This document shows positions 28,219 to 36,066 of a stretch of DNA of 64,000 nucleotides, one piece after another. The translations under genes and the position numbers were made by a program. Below the pieces are notes generated by a model. The model made no database searches and was not told where the DNA came from. It saw only the letters and a program-made list of their open reading frames with translations. Positions within the stretch are counted from its first letter, which is position 1. Every line of letters begins with the position of its first letter. The stretch is from Sphingorhabdus sp. (GTDB taxonomy: Bacteria > Pseudomonadota > Alphaproteobacteria > Sphingomonadales > Sphingomonadaceae). The stretch spans positions 246,822-310,821 of the forward strand of contig NZ_JAAVVZ010000002.1 of NCBI RefSeq assembly GCF_023910635.1, in the 5' to 3' direction.

Positions 28219-29184
28219 CTAGGTGTTTAGTCCCGGCATTTGATGGGTTGGGTTTAGGCTAAATCTTTCTGGTTCGCTTGTCCATATTTTGCAGATGTAT
28301 TCGAAGGGTGTTAGGCCCTTGAGTGTTTTCAGTCGCCGCCCGTAATTGTAGGCATCAATGAAGTCTTGGAGGTGGGTAGTCAGCTGGGCATGGCTGTCAT
28401 AGTGATAGCGTTTGACGGTGGCCTCCTTGATTGTCCGGTTCATCCGTTCGACCTGGCCATTGGTCCAGGGATGCTTGATTTTGGTAAGCCGGTGCTCGAT
28501 CCCGTTCTCATCGCAGCGCAGATCGAACATGTGCGACATACAGGTCGCAGTCGGGCCCTTGGCGTATCGCGGCGGGAAGGTGAACTGGATGCCATTGTCG
28601 GTCAGCACGGTGTGGATTTTGTAGGGCACGGCTTTGATCAGGGCGACCAGGAAGGCTGAGGCTGTCATCCTATTTGCCTTGGCGACGAGTTGGACGAAGA
28701 CGAACTTGCTGGTGCGGTCGATTCCCACATACAAGTACAGCTTGCCTTCGGCAGTCCGCACTTCGGCGATGTCGATGTGGAAGTAGCCAATGGGGTATGT
28801 CTTGAACTTCTTCTTCGGTTCCTTGTCTCCCGTCACTTCGGGCAATCGGCTGATCCCGTGGCGCTGCAAACAGCGGTGCAGAGATGAGCGCGTCAGGTTC
28901 GGGATCGTTGCCTGCAAGGCGTAGAGGCAATCATCCAGCGGCAGCAGCGTGTGCCGACGAAAGGCGACGACGATGGCTTCTTCCTCGATAGTCAGGACGG
29001 TGGACTTGGCATCCTTGGGGCCAGTAGGATGATCGGTGACAGACGTGCGCCGCTTCCATTTGGCTACCGTCTTGGGGTTAATGCTGTAACGCTTCGAAAG
29101 CACAATCAGGCTCTCTTGACTATGTTGTATTGCTCGACGGACCGCCGCTGTCGTGCGGGCGCTCCCGTGTAGAATTTGTCCCAT
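28219..29184 (-). CDS. IS481-family transposase
   Basis: The protein is 321 aa from ATG 29184 (MGQILHGS, typical IS481 start, behind GGAAGGACTCGCT). N-terminal HTH parts include SKRYSINPKTVAKWKRR. The DDE core is visible as FHIDIAEVRT (first D), TDNGIQF (second D) and NGQVERMNRTIKEA (E), followed by FIDAYNYGRRLKTLKGLTP. All catalytic residues are present, so the element is probably active. The stop codon TAG at 28219-28221 lies just outside the inverted repeat, so it is supplied by flanking DNA. Confidence 0.92.
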   Translation of the reverse strand: MGQILHGSARTTAAVRRAIQHSQESLIVLSKRYSINPKTVAKWKRRTSVTDHPTGPKDAKSTVLTIEEEAIVVAFRRHTLLPLDDCLYALQATIPNLTRSSLHRCLQRHGISRLPEVTGDKEPKKKFKTYPIGYFHIDIAEVRTAEGKLYLYVGIDRTSKFVFVQLVAKANRMTASAFLVALIKAVPYKIHTVLTDNGIQFTFPPRYAKGPTATCMSHMFDLRCDENGIEHRLTKIKHPWTNGQVERMNRTIKEATVKRYHYDSHAQLTTHLQDFIDAYNYGRRLKTLKGLTPFEYICKIWTSEPERFSLNPTHQMPGLNT

Positions 29185-29242
29185 AGCGAGTCCTTCCATT
29201 GATGGCTGAATAATACACCATCAAATGCCGGGACTAAACACC
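28222..29242 (-). mobile_element. IS481-family insertion sequence, intact
   Basis: Terminal inverted repeats are perfect over 25 bases: GGTGTTTAGTCCCGG... at 28222 and its complement ending ...ACTAAACACC at 29242. The single transposase gene fills the interior. No sure target duplication can be read: the right junction was itself used as the target of the next element, and the flanks share only TA. Total length is about 1021 bp, normal for the family. Confidence 0.85.
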
Positions 29243-29244
29243 TA

Positions 29245-30086
29245 GGTCACATACTCATAAATTGGATTCCCAAAGTGATTGATATCTGATTCAATGCTTT
29301 TTCTGGAAGGGAGAAGCTGATGGCACGGTTTGATTTGACAGATTTCGAGTGGTTGGTGATCCAGCCTTTGTTGCCGACCAAGGTGCGTGGCGTGAAGCGG
29401 GTTGATGATCGGCGGGTTTTGAACGGGATATTCTGGCGGTTACGCACTGGCGCGCCTTGGGCGGATATTCCGGCGCGATACGGTCCGTATACGACCTGTG
29501 TGAACCGGTTCAACCGCTGGCGCAGAGCCGGTGTGTGGAAGCATATATTGGATGCAGTTTCCGTGGCTTACGAAGGCAATATCCAGATGATCGACTCGTC
29601 TTCGATCCGGGTTCATCAACATGGAGCCAATGGTAAAAAAAAGACCAGCGATCCCGTTGCATGGGTCACTCGCGTGGCGGCCTGACCACCAAGATACATG
29701 CACTGGTCGATGCGATGGGCATGCCGATCATGCTCAAGCTGACCGAAGGGCAAGCCGCCGATGGTCGCAGTGCAGCAGACATGTTCGATACCGTCGGCAA
29801 AGGGGATATCCTGCTCGCCGACCGGGCTTATGACTCCGATGCGTTGCGCGCCGAAATGGAGGCGCGCGGTGCCAGGGCCAATATCCGCGCCATGCCGCAA
29901 CGCGTGATCAAACCGGCATTTAGTCACTTCCTCTATAAGCAACGCAACCTCGTCGAGCGCTTCTTTAATAAACTCAAGCATTTCAGAGCAGTTGCCACGC
30001 GATACGATCAAAGAGACGATAATTATCTCGCCTCTGTCCAACTCGCATCAATCCGGATCTGGTTGAGACATAATGAGTCTGTGGCC
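29245..30086 (+). mobile_element. IS5-family (IS427-group) insertion sequence, intact copy
   Basis: The left end GGTCACATACTCATAA (29245) and the complement of the right end, GGCCACAGACTCATTA (30086), match at 13 of 16 positions. A TA dinucleotide flanks each side (29243-29244, 30087-30088), the duplication expected for this group. The right end was confirmed by comparison with the second copy at 63928, where homology stops at the same base. The element sits exactly against the right end of the IS481 copy. Confidence 0.85.
29320..29685 (+). CDS. IS427-group transposase, OrfA part
   Basis: This 121-aa product starts MARFDLTDFEWLVIQPLLP, the usual DUF4096 N-terminal domain, with FWRLRTGAPWADIPARYGP and the first catalytic Asp in MIDSSSIRVHQH. 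It runs into a slippery run of eight A (29635-29642). A -1 shift there joins it to the downstream frame to give the whole transposase of about 250 aa. Programmed frameshifting at such a run is known for the IS427 group. Confidence 0.88.
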   Translation: MARFDLTDFEWLVIQPLLPTKVRGVKRVDDRRVLNGIFWRLRTGAPWADIPARYGPYTTCVNRFNRWRRAGVWKHILDAVSVAYEGNIQMIDSSSIRVHQHGANGKKKTSDPVAWVTRVAA

Positions 30087-30089
30087 TAA
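29661..30089 (+). CDS. IS427-group transposase, OrfB part
   Basis: The 142-aa frame begins SRGGLTTKIHALVDA and carries LADRAYDSDALRAE (second catalytic Asp) and LVERFFNKLKHFRAVATRYD (Glu of the DDE triad plus the conserved KxK region). It overlaps OrfA and is in the -1 frame relative to it, so it is normally made as an OrfA-OrfB fusion after frameshifting at the A8 run. Its tail, ending IRIWLRHNESVA, reaches to the right inverted repeat. The stop TAA (30087-30089) uses the TA target base pair. Confidence 0.88.
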   Translation: MGHSRGGLTTKIHALVDAMGMPIMLKLTEGQAADGRSAADMFDTVGKGDILLADRAYDSDALRAEMEARGARANIRAMPQRVIKPAFSHFLYKQRNLVERFFNKLKHFRAVATRYDQRDDNYLASVQLASIRIWLRHNESVA

Positions 30090-30314
30090 GGATGCCCTTG
30101 AGCGGACCGGCAGTTTTGAAGGGTCCGTCACAAAAAGCCACCGGTCCGGATACGGCAAGATTGCGGACATTCCCGGTCGCGCTAATACCCAACTTTGCGA
30201 AGTATGAGCGCCACACAATGGCTCTTAGCGTCTCTTTCACAAACCACATGGGCGGCGACGTAGTAGAGCCGAAATTTACATGGCCCTTTTCACTAAAGGA
30301 AAAGTGGGGCTTGA

Positions 30315-30869
30315 CTAGTCGCGTCGCAGCAGGGGGCGATCGATCAGTACTGCGAGGAGCAGGGCCGGCCCGTTATGCGCTTCCCATGCGTGGTTGGTGC
30401 CGCGCTGGATGACAACCTGGCCGGGCTTTATCCGCGTTTCGCTGCCTTCGAGGATTAGCGATACCTCCCCCTGCAACAGACAGATGATGTCGAGCGAGTG
30501 GGTCTCGTGCATCCCCGAATGGCGCGTCTGGTCGATAATGTGCCCCTCACCGCCAACCGTGGCAAAGGCTGCGCGGGTGGCGGCGTCCAGCGCGGGTTTG
30601 GACACACCGGGCGGGGTCGGTTGCATGACGAACCAGCGGACCTGAACATTGCCGGGGCGCGGGCCGAGGACCGCAGTGCTATTCCCGCGGTCGCTGTGGT
30701 CCTTTGGGTCGAGCGGGCCGGAAGCGATGTCTTCCCATATCTCGAACAGCCCGCCGACATCCGGATCACCAGCGCTGGCGGAAGGGCCGCCGTCGAGGAT
30801 GATGACCGACTGCCCATCGTCATCGTCTCCGGTGATGATGCGGCGCATCACGGCTTTGAAATCGGTCAT
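30315..30869 (-). CDS. Cupin-domain protein
   Basis: A 184-aa protein with a C-terminal cupin barrel. RHSGMHETHSLDIICLLQGE holds the metal-ligand histidines and the Glu-rich turn of cupin motif 1; GQVVIQRGTNHAWEA is motif 2. The N-terminal half (FEIWEDIASGPLD, RWFVMQPTPPG) resembles cupin proteins of unknown or isomerase/dioxygenase-like function. It is the only non-IS gene between the IS427 and IS1031-like elements, with no operon partner. Bases 30090-30314 downstream hold no recognisable feature. The substrate is unknown. Confidence 0.8.
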   Translation of the reverse strand: MTDFKAVMRRIITGDDDDGQSVIILDGGPSASAGDPDVGGLFEIWEDIASGPLDPKDHSDRGNSTAVLGPRPGNVQVRWFVMQPTPPGVSKPALDAATRAAFATVGGEGHIIDQTRHSGMHETHSLDIICLLQGEVSLILEGSETRIKPGQVVIQRGTNHAWEAHNGPALLLAVLIDRPLLRRD

Positions 30870-30902
30870 GGCTTCTCTCGCTGTTATCGTGGCTCATGCT
30901 TA

Positions 30903-31856
30903 GTGTCTGACCCGAAATTAAGTTGAGTAGTGTCAGCGAGTTAGCTTGACGCCTTTCCACATCATTGATTCAGCGGTTTTGCAACAACCCGAAGGATTTC
31001 AACGATGTGGACCGACACCACTCGCGCGCATCATGCACGCAACGGATTGGCTTTGCCAAGTGATTTAACTGATGAGGAGTGGGCGGTTCTGGAACCGTTT
31101 TTTCCGCTGCCGTCCTTTGTCGGCCGTCCGCGCAAATGGCCGATGCGGCGGATAGTAGAAGCGATGCTGTATCTGCTACGCGGTGGCCTGCCATGGCGGA
31201 TGCTGCCGCCGGGCTTTCCACCTTCCTCGACGGTGCAGCGTTGGTTTTACGCTTGGCGCGATGATGGCACATGGCAACGGATCAACCATTATCTGATCCA
31301 GGATGCCCGGGTGGCGCAGGGTAGCGAGGCTTCACCCAGCGCCGGAGTGATTGACAGCCAGTCTGTCAAAACGACGGAAAGCGGCGGCATACGCGGCTAT
31401 GACGCGGGCAAGAAAGTTAAGGGGCGCAAGCGCCATATCATCACCGATACGAACGGCTTTCTGGTACACGCCATTATTCACAGCGCCGATATACAGGACC
31501 GCGACGGCGCGCCGATCGTGCTCTCCGACATCCGTTATAGCTTCCCTTGGCTGCGCCATGTCTTTGCCGATGGCGGCTATGCCGGTGACAAGCTCAAAAC
31601 CGCGCTGACCAAGATCGGCGACTGGACCATCGAAATCATAAAGCGTTCTGACCGGGCAAATGGCTTTGTTGTTCTACCGCGCCGCTGGGTCGTCGAGCGA
31701 ACGTTCGCATGGCTAAACCGCAACCGGCGCCTTGCCAAAGACTTCGAGCGCAGCATCGCTTCCGCAACGGCATGGCTGTTCATGGCCTCCGTCCAGTTCC
31801 TCGCTAGACGAATCGCAAAACTATGATATTAAACACGATAATTATGAGTCAGACTC
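30903..31856 (+). mobile_element. IS5-family (IS1031-like) insertion sequence, intact
   Basis: The left end GTGTCTGACCCGAAATTAA and the complement of the right end GAGTCTGACTCATAATTAT are imperfect inverted repeats. A TTA target duplication flanks both sides (30900-30902, 31857-31859), fitting the TNA target preference of this group. One transposase gene occupies the interior. Length is about 954 bp. Confidence 0.85.
31005..31826 (+). CDS. IS5-family transposase, single-frame
   Basis: This 273-aa protein has an N-terminal DUF4096 domain (LPSDLTDEEWAVLEPFFP, VEAMLYLLRGGLPWRMLP). The DDE triad is seen at SAGVIDSQSVKT (Asp), VFADGGYAGDKL (Asp) and WVVERTFAWLNRNRRLAKDFE (Glu). The frame is uninterrupted and all catalytic residues are present, so the element should be active. 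It was inserted upstream of the cupin gene, which it may separate from its promoter or supply with a new one. Confidence 0.92.
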   Translation: MWTDTTRAHHARNGLALPSDLTDEEWAVLEPFFPLPSFVGRPRKWPMRRIVEAMLYLLRGGLPWRMLPPGFPPSSTVQRWFYAWRDDGTWQRINHYLIQDARVAQGSEASPSAGVIDSQSVKTTESGGIRGYDAGKKVKGRKRHIITDTNGFLVHAIIHSADIQDRDGAPIVLSDIRYSFPWLRHVFADGGYAGDKLKTALTKIGDWTIEIIKRSDRANGFVVLPRRWVVERTFAWLNRNRRLAKDFERSIASATAWLFMASVQFLARRIAKL

Positions 31857-31924
31857 TTATTTATATCAAAGGTCGCGTCGTCCGAGTTACCGGGAAGTTT
31901 GTCTTGTGGCATGGTATTAGCAAA

Positions 31925-32075
31925 CGCTCGATAAAATCACTTGGTGGCACTCCCGCCTGTTCGAACATGTTAACACCGTCATTTTCGGCCGCAGGCTCAA
32001 TGCCGATTATCTTCTTTTTCGGTTGTTGAAGCTTTTCCATAATTTGTCCCAATTACTGCGTGCGGGAGCTAGGGG
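31925..32075 (-). pseudogene. Degenerate nrdB 3' end duplicate
   Basis: Minus-strand translation gives RSNWDKLWKSFNNRK and, after a one-base shift in an A-rich stretch, KKIIGIEPAAENDGVNMFEQ and AGVPPSDF. The C-terminus of the intact NrdB nearby reads GDWGQVWNSFDNRKKKDVTE, then ENDGMDMFEAAGV. The two align clearly, so this is a frameshifted remnant of a ribonucleotide reductase beta-subunit gene, about 240 bases past the real gene's 3' end and next to an IS5 insertion. Identity is moderate, so an old duplicate or a foreign nrdB is more likely than a recent copy. The rest of 31860-32214 shows nothing else. Confidence 0.65.
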
Positions 32076-32214
32076 CCAACATATTGTAAAAAAATGTGAA
32101 GTCAAATCCGATTTGGAGGTTTTACACAACGTTACCAGTGATATGACTGCAACATGCTTTACGCCGCAGCTTGGCGCGCCAATGTCTGATCCCCGCGCCC
32201 GGATACAATATGCA

Positions 32215-32251
32215 CAAAAAACTGCCGCGCCTCTTTGCAGAAGCGCGGCAG
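32215..32251 (-). terminator. Rho-independent terminator of nrdB
   Basis: On the minus strand CTGCCGCGC, a 12-base loop and GCGCGGCAG form a 9-bp GC-rich stem followed directly by TTTTTTG. It lies 48 bases past the nrdB stop. Confidence 0.85.
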
Positions 32252-32298
32252 GGTGAATGTCTAACGCGATGGCGTATAAATCAGATCATGGAGAGTGC

Positions 32299-33351
32299 TT
32301 ACTCCGCCGCAACCCCAGCCGCTTCAAACATGTCCATGCCGTCATTTTCGGCGATGATGATCTCGGTCACGTCTTTCTTCTTACGGTTGTCGAAGCTGTT
32401 CCATACTTGGCCCCAATCGCCGCGTGTCGACGCCTTGCTGTACTCGGTGGCGCGGGTTTCGAAGAAGTTGGCGTGCTCGACGCCGTTCAACAATGGCGCG
32501 AGCCATGGCAGCGGGTGGTCTTCGACCATGTAGATGGGTTGAAAACCAAGCTGGCCCAAACGCCAATCGGCGATGTAGCGGATGTAGCGCTTAATTTCCT
32601 TGGCGGTCATGCCGGGGACGGGACCCATTTCGAACGCGAGGTCGATGAAATTATCTTCCAAACGGACGACCTTTTGACAGCAATCGATGATGTCTTCCCG
32701 CACCGATTTGGTGAGGCAGCCGCGTTCGGCGCAGAAGGCGTGGAACAGCTTGGTAATGCCTTCGCAGTGTAAGGATTCGTCGCGGACTGACCAGGATACG
32801 ATTTGGCCCATGCCCTTCATCTTGTTGAAGCGCGGGAAGTTCATCAGCATCGCAAAGGAGGCGAACAATTGCAGGCCTTCGGTAAAGCCGCCGAACATCG
32901 CGAGCGTGCGGGCAATGTCTTCGTCGCTGTCGACGCCGAATTGGTGGATATAATCGACCTTCGCCGCCATTTCTTCATATTCGAGGAACGCCGAATATTC
33001 GGACTCGGGCATGCCGATGGTGTCGAGCAAATGGCTGTAGGCCGCGACATGGACGGTTTCCATGTTGGAAAAGGCGGTGAGCATCATCTTGACTTCGGTC
33101 GGCTTGAACACGCGGCCGTAATTTTCGTGGTAGCAATTCTGCACCTCGATATCGGCTTGCGTGAAGAAGCGGAAAATCTGCGTCAAAAGATTGCGTTCAT
33201 GGTCCGACAATTTCTGCGCCCAATCGCGGCAATCTTCGCCCAAGGGCACTTCTTCGGGCAACCAATGGATCTGCTGCTGGCGTTTCCAGAAGTCATAGGC
33301 CCAAGGATATTCAAAGGGCTTGTAGCTGTTGCGCGCTTCTAACAATGACAT
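32299..33351 (-). CDS. nrdB: Ribonucleoside-diphosphate reductase class Ia, beta subunit
   Basis: This 350-aa small subunit provides the tyrosyl radical and di-iron site for reduction of ribonucleotides to deoxyribonucleotides. Ligand motifs are visible: FFTQADIEVQNCYHENYG (Glu and Glu/His region), MENVHVAAYSHLL-type MTETVHVAAYSHLLD (His and radical Tyr) and WSVRDESLHCEGITKLFH (Glu, His). The C-terminal tail ENDGMDMFEAAGVAAE would dock on NrdA. The spacing to nrdA is 194 bases, filled by a palindromic repeat element, so co-transcription is likely but the junction is unusual. A terminator follows the gene. Confidence 0.93.
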   Translation of the reverse strand: MSLLEARNSYKPFEYPWAYDFWKRQQQIHWLPEEVPLGEDCRDWAQKLSDHERNLLTQIFRFFTQADIEVQNCYHENYGRVFKPTEVKMMLTAFSNMETVHVAAYSHLLDTIGMPESEYSAFLEYEEMAAKVDYIHQFGVDSDEDIARTLAMFGGFTEGLQLFASFAMLMNFPRFNKMKGMGQIVSWSVRDESLHCEGITKLFHAFCAERGCLTKSVREDIIDCCQKVVRLEDNFIDLAFEMGPVPGMTAKEIKRYIRYIADWRLGQLGFQPIYMVEDHPLPWLAPLLNGVEHANFFETRATEYSKASTRGDWGQVWNSFDNRKKKDVTEIIIAENDGMDMFEAAGVAAE

Positions 33352-33377
33352 CTTCGTTGCTCCAATATCTCTTCATT

Positions 33378-33541
33378 TCTGTTCCCTCTCCCCTTGCGGG
33401 AGAGGGGTGCGCAGACTTGGCAATATCATTGCCTAGTCGTAGCTGGGTGAGGGGGCTGCTACGTAGAAACCCCTCACCAACTTTGCCTAGGTCGCTATGC
33501 GCCCAAGGCTTCGTATCCTCTCCCGCAAGGGGAGAGGAGGA
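33378..33541. repeat. Palindromic intergenic repeat between nrdA and nrdB
   Basis: CCTCTCCCCTTGCGGGAGAG (33382 on) and its near-complement CTCTCCCGCAAGGGGAGAGG (33519 on) bracket about 160 bases. Inside are further partial complements (GTGAGGGG / CCCCTCAC, GGCAATATCATTGCC). This is the structure of REP-doublet or MITE-like elements common in sphingomonads. Transcribed, it would fold into a long hairpin that could affect nrdA-nrdB mRNA stability. Confidence 0.8.
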
Positions 33542-33545
33542 TAAC

Positions 33546-35480
33546 TTACTGACACGCCAAACACTCTTCATAATCGGTTTGCGCCGCAAGCTCGATAACG
33601 GGCGCTTCGGCGGTATTGTCCGCTTCAACACCGCCGGCAAAACCGGCGCGCTGGATTGATTTTGAACGCAGATAATATAGCGACTTCACGCCCAATTCCC
33701 ACGCACGGAAGTGGAGCATGAGAAGGTCCCATTTTTCCACATCGGCAGGGATATAGAGGTTCAGCGACGTTGCCTGGTCGATATAAGGCGTGCGGTCCGC
33801 AGCCAGTTCAATCAACCAACGCTGGTCAATTTCGAAGCTGGTTTTGAACGTATCCTTTTCCTCTGGCGTGAGGAAGTCGAGATGCTGAACCGAACCGCCC
33901 TTTTCCAATATGCTGTTCCAGACGTTGGTCGAATCCTTCGACTTTTCCTGCAACAGCTTTTCGAGATAGGGGTTCTTGACGATGAAGCTGCCCGACAAGG
34001 TCTTGTGCGTGTAGATATTGGCCGGAATTGGCTCAATACACGCGCTGGTGCCGCCGCAGATGATAGAAATCGATGCGGTCGGCGCAATCGCCATCTTGCA
34101 GGAGAAGCGTTCCATCACGCCCATTTCTTCGGCGTCGGGGCAGGCACCACGTTCGTTGGCGAGCATCATCGATGCCTCATCCACTTGCGCACGGACATGT
34201 TTGAAGAACTTCATGTTCCATGATTTGGCAAGCGCGCTTTCAAAGCCAACGCCGCGTGATTGTAGGAAGCTGTGATAGCCCATGACGCCAAGGCCGATCG
34301 ACCGTTCGCGACCCGCCGAATATTTCGCCCGCGACATTTCGGGAGGCGCACGATCAATGAAATCCTGAAGCACATTGTCGAGCATGCGCATCACGTCTTC
34401 GATGAAGACCTTATCGCCGTTCCATTCGTCCCATTTTTCAAGGTTCAGCGATGACAGGCAGCAAACTGCCGTCCGGTCATTGCCCAAATGGTCGCGGCCC
34501 GTTGGCAAAGTGATTTCCGAACATAGGTTCGATGTCGAGACCTTCAGGCCCAAATCTCGGTGATGCTTGGGCATTGCGTTGTTCACGGTGTCGCTGAAGA
34601 TGATATAAGGCTCGCCGGTTGCAAGGCGGGTTTCGACGAGTTTCTGGAACAAGGAACGGGCATCGACGGTGCTGCGGACTTCACCTGTTTTGGGGCTGCG
34701 CAGGTGGAATTCTTCGCCAGCGCGGACGGCTTCCATAAATTCGTCGGACAGCAACACGCCATGGTGCAGGTTCAACGCCTTACGGTTGAAGTCGCCCGAT
34801 GGTTTGCGGATTTCGAGGAACTCTTCGATTTCGGGGTGGCTAACATCCAGATAGCACGCCGCCGATCCGCGACGCAGCGAACCTTGCGAAATCGCAAGTG
34901 TCAGGCTGTCCATGACGCGGACAAACGGAATAATGCCGCTGGTCTTGCCATTCAGGCCAACAGGCTCGCCAATGCCACGGACATTGCCCCAATAGGTGCC
35001 AATGCCGCCGCCGCGCGACGCCAGCCAGACATTTTCGTTCCAGGTGTTGACGATGCCTTCAAGGCTGTCATCTACGCTGTTCAAATAGCAGCTGATCGGC
35101 AGGCCACGGCCCGTGCCGCCATTGGACAATACGGGCGTTGCCGGCATGAACCACAGGCGCGAGATATAGTCGTAAAGACGCTGCGCATGCGCCTCATCAT
35201 CGGCATAAGCCGACGCAACACGTGCGAAAAGGTCCTGATAGTTTTCATCGGGCAACAGATAACGGTCCCGCAACGTATCCTTGCCGAATTCGGTCAACAA
35301 GGCATCGCGTGCGGAATCAGTGACGACATTGAAACGACGCACATCAACGGACTTGCTCGACGCAGGTGCCTTGGCTTCAACGATCTCCGCCTTTGCCGCT
35401 TCAGCTACTTTTTCAAGCATATCTGTCATCATTCCTGCGGTCATGTCGTCCGCCCCTTGGCCTGTATCCCTGAAATCCAT
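33546..35480 (-). CDS. nrdA: Ribonucleoside-diphosphate reductase class Ia, alpha subunit
   Basis: The large catalytic subunit of about 644 aa. Typical landmarks are PATPVLSNGGTGRGLPISCY (first redox Cys), SNLCSEITLPT (active-site Cys and Glu), CCLSSLNLEKW (second redox Cys region), an APTASISIICGGTSACIEPI segment and the mobile tail ending ECLACQ with the CxxC thioredoxin-interacting pair. The N-terminus is short and shows no obvious ATP-cone, so allosteric activity control may be absent. ATG 35480 follows CAGGTTAAA; the upstream ATG 35498 has no ribosome site. It reduces NDPs with NrdB. Confidence 0.93.
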   Translation of the reverse strand: MDFRDTGQGADDMTAGMMTDMLEKVAEAAKAEIVEAKAPASSKSVDVRRFNVVTDSARDALLTEFGKDTLRDRYLLPDENYQDLFARVASAYADDEAHAQRLYDYISRLWFMPATPVLSNGGTGRGLPISCYLNSVDDSLEGIVNTWNENVWLASRGGGIGTYWGNVRGIGEPVGLNGKTSGIIPFVRVMDSLTLAISQGSLRRGSAACYLDVSHPEIEEFLEIRKPSGDFNRKALNLHHGVLLSDEFMEAVRAGEEFHLRSPKTGEVRSTVDARSLFQKLVETRLATGEPYIIFSDTVNNAMPKHHRDLGLKVSTSNLCSEITLPTGRDHLGNDRTAVCCLSSLNLEKWDEWNGDKVFIEDVMRMLDNVLQDFIDRAPPEMSRAKYSAGRERSIGLGVMGYHSFLQSRGVGFESALAKSWNMKFFKHVRAQVDEASMMLANERGACPDAEEMGVMERFSCKMAIAPTASISIICGGTSACIEPIPANIYTHKTLSGSFIVKNPYLEKLLQEKSKDSTNVWNSILEKGGSVQHLDFLTPEEKDTFKTSFEIDQRWLIELAADRTPYIDQATSLNLYIPADVEKWDLLMLHFRAWELGVKSLYYLRSKSIQRAGFAGGVEADNTAEAPVIELAAQTDYEECLACQ

Positions 35481-35498
35481 TTTAACCTGTAGCTCCAT

Positions 35499-36066
35499 TC
35501 ATTGCGGCGCCCCGAAACTGGTTGTCGGTTTTGCGACATCCAGCGACCAGCTGTATCTTTGCGGGAACCCATGTTCCCATCTTGTTCGACTCAGGGCGCG
35601 AAACTCCCTGTTAGCATTTTTTGACCTTGTCAGGGGGAGTATTTTGACTTGTCCCCAGCTTATCGACGGAAAAAAAGTCCCCGCCGACACATTCGTCTGC
35701 TGAAGCATAAAGCACAATTTGTGGTAATGCCCCCTGTGGCCAACCGCTACCTATAGTGCCTTATTCATCTTCAGACGCAAGGGATAAATGTAAAATTCTG
35801 ATCTCAATTCGTCGCTAATCTGATTCCATTCGTCGCACCTTGGCGCGTGTTAACAGCGCGCGACGCGCGGATCTCCTAAGTGAAATTCAGAGCGCAAGAT
35901 GCAAAATGGAGCAATGCCTATTTTTTATATGCCAAAGTGAATGTACCGGTTGGGGGTCGCATATTCGGCGTTCTGGCTGTGCTTGCAAACTAGGATTTGC
36001 AATGACGCTTGAATAGGCGCTCCAGCCCGTTAAGGGGCAGGGCATACTTAAAGCGTAGGGGCCGAT
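35499..36066. promoter_or_regulatory. Divergent control region of nrdA and fumarase
   Basis: A gene-free stretch of 568 bases. On the nrdA side lies GGGAAC-CCAT-GTTCCC (35563-35578), a perfect 6-bp-arm dyad resembling a LexA-type GAAC-N4-GTTC site. Further out is CACAA-T-TTGTG (35713-35723), which resembles the core of an NrdR box. Either could control nrdA, but neither identification is proven. On the fumarase side no promoter is obvious; AGGGGCC before ATG 36067 is a fair ribosome site. Confidence 0.4.

Noticed and set aside
28219..29245. CTAG as target duplication of the IS481 element
   Set aside because: CTAG appears on both sides only because IS427 supplies the G on the right. After removing IS427 the right flank reads CTAA, so the duplication is not supported.
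35630..35720. A replication-origin-like stretch with TTATCGAC and TGTGG words upstream of nrdA
   Set aside because: No word matches the DnaA box well, there is no cluster, and dnaA/dnaN/parAB genes are absent.
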